A stretch of DNA of 64,000 bases from Algicola sagamiensis DSM 14643 (lineage in GTDB: Bacteria > Pseudomonadota > Gammaproteobacteria > Enterobacterales > Alteromonadaceae), in NCBI RefSeq assembly GCF_000374485.1, contig NZ_KB894492.1, forward strand, positions 332,508 to 396,507, written 5' to 3'. The notes below the pieces were generated by a model. It did no database searches and had not been told where the DNA came from. It saw nothing but the letters and a program-made list of their open reading frames with translations. Positions 7,251 through 12,989 of this stretch are shown here, in pieces; positions within the stretch are counted from its first letter, which is position 1, and each line of letters begins with the position of its first letter. The translations under genes and the position numbers were made by a program.

Positions 7251-7651
7251 GCAAGGAGCTTAAAGTGTTTTGGCATCATTACCTAACTGATGCCTTACCA
7301 AGGGAACAAGTTAAAATCCTATCCGATAAATTTAAAATGTTTATAAATACAGGGGAACTCGTCGAAGACTTTGGGAAGGACTCAGAATATACATATCCAC
7401 CAAGTGTGAAAATGTCTGGCCTAAGACATATTCACTTGAGGGACAGTACTTCCTCAAAAGACTTTAATAGGATAAAAATCCTTCGGTATCGTACTAGTAA
7501 TACAGCGCTGGTTTATTGTGCGGGATATTCAAACCCTAACCATTACTTGCTAATTGCGGTCATCGATGGGGCGCATGAAAGGTGCAGAGAACAGCATACT
7601 CTCTTGTTAGAATATGCTTCTGTTGCAGATAAATTTCAAAATAAACATTAA
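7247..7651 (+). CDS. YafO-family mRNA interferase toxin
   Basis: A 134-residue protein starting at a TTG at 7247, supported by GAGGAGG (7233-7239) 7 nt upstream and a 4-nt overlap with the preceding gene. It shows the conserved core of YafO toxins: FGKDSEY, then RHIHLRD, RTSNTALVYCAG, YLLIAVI and a final AHERCREQ helix region. YafO of E. coli is a ribosome-associated endoribonuclease that inhibits translation and is normally paired with YafN. Here the upstream partner is not recognisably YafN. The pair sits as cargo between the early and structural modules of the prophage and may stabilise it. Family assignment rests on remembered motif spacing, not a search. Confidence 0.8.
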   Translation: MSKELKVFWHHYLTDALPREQVKILSDKFKMFINTGELVEDFGKDSEYTYPPSVKMSGLRHIHLRDSTSSKDFNRIKILRYRTSNTALVYCAGYSNPNHYLLIAVIDGAHERCREQHTLLLEYASVADKFQNKH

Positions 7652-7660
7652 GAACTAATT

Positions 7661-7927
7661 ATGAAGATTGATTGGGAAACTGGAACACCAGAGAGAGCAG
7701 GGTTATATTTTGTTGCTTTCAAACTTGGGCCATTAGCAGGAAATTTTGATTATCTTGATTGGGACGGTCAGCGCTGGGTTACAGAGCAAAAAGGTGATGT
7801 AATTGCCTTTGTTGATGCATACAAGTTAAGTAAGATTTTCAATATCGAGTGGCCAGAGCCGGACCCAGAAATTGACTACAAGCCAAAAGATGATGGTGAA
7901 GAAGATTCATGGGTTGAAGCTGATTAA
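7661..7927 (+). CDS. Unknown small acidic protein
   Basis: An 88-residue protein beginning 9 nt after the toxin gene. The pattern P-x-x-x-G-x-Y-x-V near the N-terminus, W-x-G-x-x-W (WDGQRW) and an IxWPEPD segment recalls small phage proteins of the DUF551-like kind, but the match is loose. The C-terminus is strongly acidic. A clear terminator follows 18 nt after the stop, closing the cargo unit. Function unknown. Confidence 0.5.
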   Translation: MKIDWETGTPERAGLYFVAFKLGPLAGNFDYLDWDGQRWVTEQKGDVIAFVDAYKLSKIFNIEWPEPDPEIDYKPKDDGEEDSWVEAD

Positions 7928-7944
7928 GCTTTATATACGTAAGG

Positions 7945-7969
7945 AAAGCACCTCCGGGTGCTTTTTTTT
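7945..7969 (+). terminator. Rho-independent terminator closing the cargo unit
   Basis: AAAGCACC (7945-7952), TCCG tetraloop, GGTGCTTT (7957-7964), followed by an unbroken T run to 7969. Textbook intrinsic terminator; it separates the toxin unit from the structural operon. Confidence 0.9.
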
Positions 7970-8024
7970 ATGCCTGAAAAAAGTATGAATTCACCAATTT
8001 TTTCATCAGAAAAAACTCTCAATT

Positions 8025-8058
8025 TAAACCTATAGGCTTCCCGAAGCCTATAGGTTTA
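8025..8058. repeat. 34-bp palindrome upstream of structural operon
   Basis: TAAACCTATAGGCTTC (8025-8040) is followed by CC and then its exact 16-bp inverted copy (8043-8058). There is no T run, so it is unlikely to be a terminator. Its centre lies about 60 bp upstream of the predicted transcription start of the structural operon, a usual place for an activator site. A replication or recombination hairpin is the alternative. Confidence 0.85.
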
Positions 8059-8065
8059 CCCCCCA

Positions 8066-8095
8066 TTGACGGAAGCCGAAACGGTTTTGTTCAAT
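8066..8095 (+). promoter_or_regulatory. Predicted promoter of the structural operon
   Basis: TTGACG (8066-8071) and TTCAAT (8090-8095) with an 18-bp spacer give a good -35 and a weak -10, the form expected of an activator-dependent promoter. It lies directly downstream of the palindrome and 36 bp before the first structural-operon start codon at 8131. Predicted by eye only. Confidence 0.4.
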
Positions 8096-8130
8096 TTCCC
8101 TCGTCAGCAACGAACCACCGCGAGGGGACA

Positions 8131-8256
8131 ATGAAAACACATCACACATTGATTATTACACTGGTTGCCGCCCTCGGTGGATTCGTCGCTGTTCGCGCTA
8201 TCAAATCAACCATCAAACAATCAGGACAATTATCGAATGAACAAAACAATGATTAA
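8131..8256 (+). CDS. Tiny single-span membrane protein, first gene of structural operon
   Basis: A 41-residue protein with GAGGGG 3 nt before the ATG at 8131. Residues about 6-25 (TLIITLVAALGGFVAVRAI) form one membrane helix, followed by a polar tail. PM2-type virions hold several such small proteins in their internal membrane. It overlaps the next gene by 20 nt in another frame. Real because of its strong ribosome-binding site and its fit with the following chain of small genes. Confidence 0.6.
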   Translation: MKTHHTLIITLVAALGGFVAVRAIKSTIKQSGQLSNEQNND

Positions 8257-8341
8257 AACGGCTGGGATTGCTCTAGCTGTCGCGCTGGTCGTGGTCTGGG
8301 CTTCCAACAACGTTGACGCTGTCAAAGATATTGTGGACTAA
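8237..8341 (+). CDS. Tiny single-span membrane protein before capsid gene
   Basis: A 34-residue protein starting at the ATG at 8237 inside the end of the preceding gene. It has one hydrophobic helix (IALAVALVVVWA) flanked by Lys on the N-side and an acidic C-terminus (DAVKDIVD). Its size matches the smallest PM2 virion membrane proteins. Its stop lies 11 nt before the capsid gene start. Virion-membrane location is inferred. Confidence 0.55.
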   Translation: MNKTMIKTAGIALAVALVVVWASNNVDAVKDIVD

Positions 8342-8352
8342 GGGGATTTTAT

Positions 8353-9183
8353 ATGTTTCGTATGCCGAAAAAACTGAATAACTTCACGACGGCAGAATGG
8401 GGAAAGACAGCAGTTCTCCATTTGCAAACGGGTCCGGTCTATGAAGAAATTCACCTGCTTACCAATTTGAAAAAAGAAGATATCCGGGAAGTTCGCCTGT
8501 TGTTGAATGGCGACAACTTTTATCGTTTATCTGGTTTCGAACTGGACATGTTAGAGCGCTACAAATGCAACTATGTGGAAGATGGTATTTTTGTGCTGCC
8601 ATTTTACGACTTAACTGCGCAATCTATCGTCGGGACACGTTATACAGGACTGGTAACCAAATCAACCGACAACCTGACACTGGAAGTAGACTTAGTCGAG
8701 CTGGCCCCGGGCAGTAACCGTGAGCAATTGCAATTAGAAGCTCACGCATTTATGGGGATGGCACAAAATGAGCGCTATTTTCTGCCACGTTTTCGGAAAC
8801 ATATCATGCAGGCCCATGCGTCGGGCTTAAATGAATTCACATCACTCCCTCATGGTCCGCAATTGACCGTCAAGCGGATGTATTTCAAGTGCGACAAAAT
8901 CAAAAAGCTGGAAATCTACCGGGACAATCGACGGGTTTTTGAGTGCGACCAGCGCCTGAATCGTTTTCAGCAAACGCGCCTTGGACGTGCGCCCAATGAC
9001 GACTATTTCATTTTTGACCCGGTTGTGTCGGGCTACGCATGGAATGAGCGTTTCACGACAGCCCATCAGAGTGAATTGAAATTCTCTGTCACGCTGGATG
9101 AGCCTGTCGGTACCATTGAAATTCTGGTTGAAGAAGTTGAGCAAGAGCGTGTCTTGCCCAAAGACCACAACCCATTTCTTTAA
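8353..9183 (+). CDS. Major capsid protein, PM2 P2-like double jelly-roll
   Basis: A 276-residue protein, close to the 269 residues of PM2 P2, preceded by GGGG 6 nt before the start. The N-terminal region has the pattern PVYEEIHLLTNLKKEDIREV then RLLLNG and LDMLERY, typical of the P2 N-terminal jelly-roll. The second half (LTVKRMYFKCDKIKKLEIYR, then LKFSVTLDEPVGTIEILVEE) is rich in beta strands and forms the second barrel. In PM2 the trimer makes pseudo-hexagonal capsomers around an inner membrane. It lies third in the structural operon among small membrane proteins. Assignment rests on length, motif pattern and context with the packaging ATPase. A structure prediction would settle it. Confidence 0.75.
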   Translation: MFRMPKKLNNFTTAEWGKTAVLHLQTGPVYEEIHLLTNLKKEDIREVRLLLNGDNFYRLSGFELDMLERYKCNYVEDGIFVLPFYDLTAQSIVGTRYTGLVTKSTDNLTLEVDLVELAPGSNREQLQLEAHAFMGMAQNERYFLPRFRKHIMQAHASGLNEFTSLPHGPQLTVKRMYFKCDKIKKLEIYRDNRRVFECDQRLNRFQQTRLGRAPNDDYFIFDPVVSGYAWNERFTTAHQSELKFSVTLDEPVGTIEILVEEVEQERVLPKDHNPFL

Positions 9184-9192
9184 GGGGGCAAC

Positions 9193-9450
9193 ATGAGTTT
9201 ATTAGGGGATATGTGGGAATCCATGTCTGAAGGAGGGCGAGAAGTGTTGGCGGAGCATATTTCACCAAAGGTTCATGCTGAAGAAGCTTCTGCAAATCCA
9301 GAAACCCATACGCCTGTGATAACGGGTGAAGATGCAGACGGCACGCCCGTGATGCATACCTCGGCAACACAAAGCTGGAAACATCCGGGGGTTTGGGTGG
9401 GTGCGGCTTGTATGGCGGTCATGGTCTTTTCATTGCTTGTGAGGAGGTAG
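9193..9450 (+). CDS. Small virion protein with C-terminal membrane span
   Basis: An 85-residue protein with AAGGGGG upstream. The first 60 residues are polar and acidic. Residues about 63-82 (PGVWVGAACMAVMVFSLLV) form one membrane helix ending in two arginines, suggesting the N-terminus faces away from the arginine side. It directly follows the capsid gene, the position of membrane-associated structural proteins in PM2-like elements. No specific homologue recognised. Confidence 0.6.
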   Translation: MSLLGDMWESMSEGGREVLAEHISPKVHAEEASANPETHTPVITGEDADGTPVMHTSATQSWKHPGVWVGAACMAVMVFSLLVRR

Positions 9451-9453
9451 CGG

Positions 9454-9594
9454 ATGCCTCCAATGATAATTTGGCCTCTGGTCGCGGGTATCGGTGGGTT
9501 TATCACAGGTTACATGACCAGCGGTACGTCTAAGTTCCTCCTACTGGGCGTGATAGGTCTGGCACTGTGGCACGCTCTGGGAGGTCACCGCTAA
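9454..9594 (+). CDS. Tiny two-span membrane protein
   Basis: A 46-residue protein with GAGGAGG 7 nt before the ATG at 9454. Two hydrophobic stretches (MIIWPLVAGIGGFITGYM and FLLLGVIGLALWHAL) are joined by a short SGTSK loop. Its TAA overlaps the next start (TAATG). The strong ribosome-binding site and coupling make it convincing despite its size. Probable virion membrane protein. Confidence 0.6.
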   Translation: MPPMIIWPLVAGIGGFITGYMTSGTSKFLLLGVIGLALWHALGGHR

Positions 9595-9770
9595 TGTCAG
9601 CGTTAAAAATGGGCAAGGGTAATTCCTTGAGTGCAAACAGTAGCGCCGATGGTGATAACACCTTCGGGGGGAGTTACACCAACTACAAGTCCGGCGTCAG
9701 TAGCATGACGCTATTTATGGGGCTTGGCGCTGCCATCCTATTTACTTTATGTCTCACGCGGAGGATATGA
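9594..9770 (+). CDS. Small single-span membrane protein
   Basis: A 58-residue protein from the ATG at 9594, which overlaps the previous stop by one base and has GGGAGG about 9 nt upstream. This is preferred over the longer in-frame opening at 9567. The first 35 residues are Ser/Gly/Asn-rich and the last 20 (MTLFMGLGAAILFTLCLTRR) form a membrane helix ending in arginines, the same topology as the product of 9193. Probable virion membrane protein. Confidence 0.6.
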   Translation: MSALKMGKGNSLSANSSADGDNTFGGSYTNYKSGVSSMTLFMGLGAAILFTLCLTRRI

Positions 9771-9771
9771 A

Positions 9772-10455
9772 ATGGGGCTTTTTGGCGGCTCAAAACGTTC
9801 AACCACCCACAATGATAACCGGGTCATTAATGACGGTGAATTTGCGGGGAATACAGGCTCTGTTGTAGCGAATGATGGTGACTATGTTGGCGGAGATAAT
9901 ATTCGCTATGACGGTGAATATGCAGGCAATCGCGGCACTATCAATTTGACGGATGGTGGTGCAGTGAAAGAAGCCTTGCTGAGTTCTCGACGCGCCAGTG
10001 AATATGCATTGGACAAAGGGGAGGAGGTCACGAGTAATGCGCTTGATGGGATGCGACGAAACGCTGAAGGTGCGATGGGTTTTGCTGAGAGTGCTTTGAA
10101 AGATTATGGAAGTACCCTCGGAGACTTCGCTGAAGAGCTTGGGAAGTCATCTCGGGCAGCAATGCTAGAAAATCGGACGGTTTCCGAAACTGCACTGAAA
10201 AACAACCGTGAAAACATGACGGCTTTTACCGACAGCATCAATGAAGTGGTGAATAAAGCATCGGGTGCGGTCAGTCATATGTTTACCTCGCAAACGAGTA
10301 TGAATGGCCGGACACTGGATACCATTTCACGGTTGGGAGAAACCTCCGCAACGGGTGGTCAATCCGTGATTGCCAACAGTGCAAAAAACATTGCTTATGT
10401 CGCACTTGGTTTGGCGGGTGTTGTGATTGCAATTGGCATGACGAAGGGAGGCTAA
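9772..10455 (+). CDS. Virion protein with short beta repeats and C-terminal anchor
   Basis: A 227-residue protein from the ATG at 9772, chosen because GGAGG lies 8 nt upstream. A longer frame from 9724 would overlap the preceding gene. Residues about 15-60 hold three imperfect repeats, DGEFAGNTG, DGDYVGGDN and DGEYAGNRG, suggestive of a small stacked-beta structure. Residues 65-190 are helical and Ala/Asn/Ser-rich. Residues about 203-223 (AYVALGLAGVVIAIGM) are a membrane span. The layout suggests a stalk anchored in the internal membrane and reaching the vertex. No homologue recognised with certainty. Confidence 0.6.
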   Translation: MGLFGGSKRSTTHNDNRVINDGEFAGNTGSVVANDGDYVGGDNIRYDGEYAGNRGTINLTDGGAVKEALLSSRRASEYALDKGEEVTSNALDGMRRNAEGAMGFAESALKDYGSTLGDFAEELGKSSRAAMLENRTVSETALKNNRENMTAFTDSINEVVNKASGAVSHMFTSQTSMNGRTLDTISRLGETSATGGQSVIANSAKNIAYVALGLAGVVIAIGMTKGG

Positions 10456-10457
10456 GG

Positions 10458-11153
10458 ATGAAACACGTCATTACATTAGCTGAACTGAGCCAAAGCGAAC
10501 TGTTCGTGACAGGGCAGTTTATTTATGTCAAACAAGCACAATATCCGATTAAGCTCACTGTGAATCAAAAGCAGTACTCGCTGGAGCAAGGGGAGCAGGT
10601 TCAAATCACAGAAGGATTTGAGCGTATTAAGGTCTTTAACCTTGGGGAAACGCAAGAAATCACGCTGTATTGTGGACATGGTGAGTTTCGCAGCGGTGGC
10701 AATGGGCGGAGTGTTCATATTACGAACCTCCCCGCCCAACAGCCAGTCAAGCAATTTGGGCAATGGAAAGTCCATATCAACAACCCCGTTGAAATCGCAA
10801 ACATGCCAGATTTCACTTTGCCAGATATTCAAAAAGTGAAGCAGTCCGGGAGCTGGCAAGTCAGGCAGTCCGGTGAATGGTCTATCCACATCAAATCACC
10901 ATCGCAGTATGCCGGAAAGCCATCGGAAACCCTCAGCAATGGGCAACACTTCATTGCGGGCAACACTAAGCGCAAGGAGCTTATCCTAAAAGCCAGTCAC
11001 ACCAATGAGGGGATGATATGGATTGGCTCAGCCATCAACAACGGGATACCGATGCGAGCAGGCGAAGCGCTCGTACTTACCACATCAGCAGCCGTCAAAG
11101 CATTTGCTGAAATTCCATCAGATAGATTACACATTGGGGAAATCACATCATGA
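10458..11153 (+). CDS. Candidate vertex or spike-base protein
   Basis: A 231-residue protein with GGGAGG 9 nt upstream of its start. It is predicted nearly all beta, without membrane segments. Notable are a duplicated short motif, QSGSWQVRQSGEW (about residues 130-142), a related FGQWKVHINNP segment around residue 95, and a C-terminal domain containing TTSAAVKAF. Its place downstream of the capsid and membrane genes, and directly before a beta-helix-like protein with a 4-nt overlap, suggests a penton or spike base. Assignment by position and predicted fold only. Confidence 0.5.
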   Translation: MKHVITLAELSQSELFVTGQFIYVKQAQYPIKLTVNQKQYSLEQGEQVQITEGFERIKVFNLGETQEITLYCGHGEFRSGGNGRSVHITNLPAQQPVKQFGQWKVHINNPVEIANMPDFTLPDIQKVKQSGSWQVRQSGEWSIHIKSPSQYAGKPSETLSNGQHFIAGNTKRKELILKASHTNEGMIWIGSAINNGIPMRAGEALVLTTSAAVKAFAEIPSDRLHIGEITS

Positions 11154-11809
11154 GTTTTATGACACCAGGCAGTGAACTCAATCGTATTCAAGCGATTGAA
11201 GAGGTTATTCGCGCCTCTGCATTGAGCAGTATCTACGTTGACCACAAAGGGAGTGACACTTACGGCAATGGCACCCAAGACAAGCCTTACAAAACGATTG
11301 GCAAAGCGCTGTCACTCCGGCGTAACGCCAATGACCAGCAACTTACCCTCAGAATGAATATCGTCTTGGGTGAAGGTCAATATTCACTGCATCAACAAGA
11401 CAGCACGACAGCGCGATTCAATGCAGGAGACGTGGTGAACTTTATGGGTGACGGTGAAATCATCATCGGTGACCAACTGACACAAGTGCAAACGGTTGTG
11501 GTGGATTGCTGGGGCTGTGAACTCACGTTCCAAGTACCAGTCACCGCCAGTCCGCAGCATGCTGTTGGTGGGATATTCAAGGCAAATAACAATGCGTCGA
11601 TTGCCTTTACGCACGGCCTCACTGTAAAAGGCAACAAGGCCGTTTCTGTTGCAAAAATTGACTGGGGTGTCGGTTTCCTCAATGCCTACCGTGGTGCTTT
11701 TACGTCAGAGCATGAAATGGATATGTTCCAAGTCGCCACCTCAGCAAGAGCCATGTTCGCCGCAGGCGGTTCACTGCTGACCAACATCAACAACAATTCA
11801 AACCTTTAA
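11150..11809 (+). CDS. Candidate receptor-binding spike with beta-helix features
   Basis: A 219-residue protein. Residues about 25-50 read IYVDHKGSDTYGNGTQDKPY then KTIGKALSL. This is the hallmark opening of parallel beta-helix (pectate-lyase-like) domains found in phage tailspikes and host-binding proteins. The following segments alternate short hydrophobic strands with turns (FMGDGEIIIGD, VVVDCWGCELTFQ, GLTVKGNKAVSV), as in a beta helix. Residues 1-24 are a helical, probably attachment, region. It is coupled to the preceding gene by ATGA. In PM2-type phages the vertex spike binds the host, so this gene is the best candidate for host range. Confidence 0.6.
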   Translation: MSFMTPGSELNRIQAIEEVIRASALSSIYVDHKGSDTYGNGTQDKPYKTIGKALSLRRNANDQQLTLRMNIVLGEGQYSLHQQDSTTARFNAGDVVNFMGDGEIIIGDQLTQVQTVVVDCWGCELTFQVPVTASPQHAVGGIFKANNNASIAFTHGLTVKGNKAVSVAKIDWGVGFLNAYRGAFTSEHEMDMFQVATSARAMFAAGGSLLTNINNNSNL

Positions 11810-11822
11810 GGAAGCCAAGACA

Positions 11823-12146
11823 ATGCATGAAATAAACGAAGAAAACAGCACAGCACCGCGCTACTCGTTCACTCATGGCAATCAGTCATACGTGAGCTGC
11901 ACTGAAGAAGAGTTACGCGCACACGGTTGCACAGAGGCGCAAATTAAGCAGGCCAAAAACAACTACTACAACGGTATCGCGTACCACTACATCACCAGAT
12001 ACTACGAAATCTGGCGACAACTGACGATTGACCGGGTGGGAAGTAATGCTGAAAAGACCAAAATGTTTACCTTTATCGACAAGGTGCGTGACTGGACGGA
12101 AAGCGACAATCCAACCCAAGAACAACTTCACGCCATTCAACCATGA
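11823..12146 (+). CDS. Unknown structural-operon protein
   Basis: A 107-residue protein following the spike candidate, with AAGGAAG 8 nt upstream of its start. It is Tyr- and Asn-rich in the middle (QAKNNYYNGIAYHYITRYYE) and ends in a helical Gln-rich region. It has no membrane span or signal. It overlaps the lysis gene by ATGA. It might be a small chaperone or accessory spike protein, since such genes often follow spike genes, but nothing in the sequence proves it. Confidence 0.5.
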   Translation: MHEINEENSTAPRYSFTHGNQSYVSCTEEELRAHGCTEAQIKQAKNNYYNGIAYHYITRYYEIWRQLTIDRVGSNAEKTKMFTFIDKVRDWTESDNPTQEQLHAIQP

Positions 12147-12598
12147 AAACCCAACTCATGATTGCGGCAGGTGCCGCACTATTAGGAGCAATTATCATGA
12201 CTCAAATACCAAGAAGTGTACGAAACAACAATCCATTGAACATTCGCAAAACCAATGACCAATGGGAAGGGCAAAGCCCCGTGTCACAGGACGATGCGTT
12301 TGTAACGTTCCTCAATCCAGCATATGGATTCAGAGCAGCCGCAAAGCTGATGACCAACTACAAGAACAAGTATGACCTGAATACGATTGAACAAATCGTG
12401 ACGCGTTGGGCACCACCGAGTGAAAATGATACGGCCTCGTACATTCGCCAAGTGTCCAAGCGTGTTGGGAAAGCCCCAGCGGAGCCGCTGAACTTTGAAC
12501 AGGATTTGCCAAAACTCCTTGCAGCAATGGCGCATCACGAGAGTGGTGGTGATTACTACTCAGAACGCATTATCAAATTAGGAGTATCACTGGCATGA
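12143..12598 (+). CDS. Lysozyme/transglycosylase-like lysis enzyme with N-terminal anchor and internal start
   Basis: A 151-residue protein whose core begins RSVRNNNPLNIRK and continues to FLNPAYGFRAAAKLM and IVTRWAPPSEND, ending in YIRQVSKRVG. This pattern is shared by phage proteins often annotated as 'structural protein P5' or peptidoglycan-degrading virion enzymes. The first 20 residues (KTQLMIAAGAALLGAII) form a membrane helix rich in Ala and Gly, as in signal-anchor-release enzymes. A second in-frame ATG at 12197 has AGGAG 8 nt upstream and would give a soluble 133-residue form. The 12143 start has no ribosome-binding site but is coupled by ATGA to the preceding gene. Two forms may be made. 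Role in entry and/or lysis is inferred. Confidence 0.65.
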   Translation: MKTQLMIAAGAALLGAIIMTQIPRSVRNNNPLNIRKTNDQWEGQSPVSQDDAFVTFLNPAYGFRAAAKLMTNYKNKYDLNTIEQIVTRWAPPSENDTASYIRQVSKRVGKAPAEPLNFEQDLPKLLAAMAHHESGGDYYSERIIKLGVSLA

Positions 12599-12672
12599 TG
12601 ATACAAATGGTGATGAACGTTATCGGCGCAGTCATTAGCGCCTTCTTGGTCAAGTTCGTGCTGGGGTGGTGA
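12595..12672 (+). CDS. 25-residue membrane peptide, possible holin-like
   Basis: Starts at the ATG at 12595, overlapping the lysis gene's stop by ATGA. Nearly the whole peptide is one hydrophobic helix (VMNVIGAVISAFLVKFVLGW), with a single Lys. The position between the lysis enzyme and another small membrane protein fits a pinholin-like or lysis-helper peptide, but it is too short for a firm claim. Confidence 0.4.
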   Translation: MMIQMVMNVIGAVISAFLVKFVLGW

Positions 12673-12673
12673 T

Positions 12674-12823
12674 ATGGAATTCACGGGTGATTTGGTTAAT
12701 TTATTATCCACGCCTGTTCTAACGGCCTTAGCTGCTGTTGTTGTGAATAAAACAGATATCAAGTGGATTAAGCAAGAGTTAAAAAAGCTGGATGAAAGAT
12801 TAAAAATGCTTGAGCATAAGTAA
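12674..12823 (+). CDS. 49-residue membrane protein, last gene of the prophage
   Basis: Starts at the ATG at 12674, 2 nt after the previous stop. A hydrophobic N-terminal helix (LVNLLSTPVLTALAAVVV, residues 7-24) is followed by a charged coiled-coil tail (WIKQELKKLDERLKMLEH). The helix-plus-coiled-coil layout resembles small phage holin or XhlA-like proteins. It ends 6 nt before a terminator. Together with the two preceding genes it may form the lysis cassette. Confidence 0.5.
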   Translation: MEFTGDLVNLLSTPVLTALAAVVVNKTDIKWIKQELKKLDERLKMLEHK

Positions 12824-12828
12824 TTGAT

Positions 12829-12852
12829 AAACGCCGATGTTTGGCGTTTTCT
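12829..12852 (+). terminator. Rho-independent terminator of structural operon
   Basis: AAACGCC (12829-12835), GATGTTT loop, GGCGTTT (12843-12849), then T-rich TCTT. It ends the prophage structural transcript before uvrA. Confidence 0.75.
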
Positions 12853-12989
12853 TAATGACACTCTATGTGATACTTCATAAAATCCTCTTTGTTTTCAAGT
12901 TGTTGATTATAAATAGAAAAGCTCTATTTTCTTTATGTTTTCCCCAAAAGTATGCGATACTAGCGGTTTTCGTTTGACGGTAGCGGGCT

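Larger units (their letters stand above)
238..12852. mobile_element. PM2-like (corticovirus-type) tailless prophage, boundaries approximate
   Basis: A block of about 33 genes runs from a CI-like repressor to a small membrane protein ahead of uvrA. The diagnostic set is an HUH rolling-circle initiator, a small HerA/FtsK-type packaging ATPase, a capsid protein of about 276 residues resembling PM2 P2, many tiny single-span membrane proteins, and a lysis enzyme. No terminase, portal, tail or tape-measure gene is present, which excludes a tailed phage. Prophages related to PM2 are known in aquatic gammaproteobacteria. The right end lies between the terminator at 12829 and uvrA at 12990. The left end is not resolved: no integrase or att repeat is visible, and the partial gene at 1-237 may belong to the element. 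The structural genes look intact, so the element may be functional. Confidence 0.8.

Noticed and set aside
9567-9593. Longer start for the 58-residue membrane protein
   Set aside because: The extension overlaps the previous gene; the ATG at 9594 has a good ribosome-binding site and stop-start coupling.
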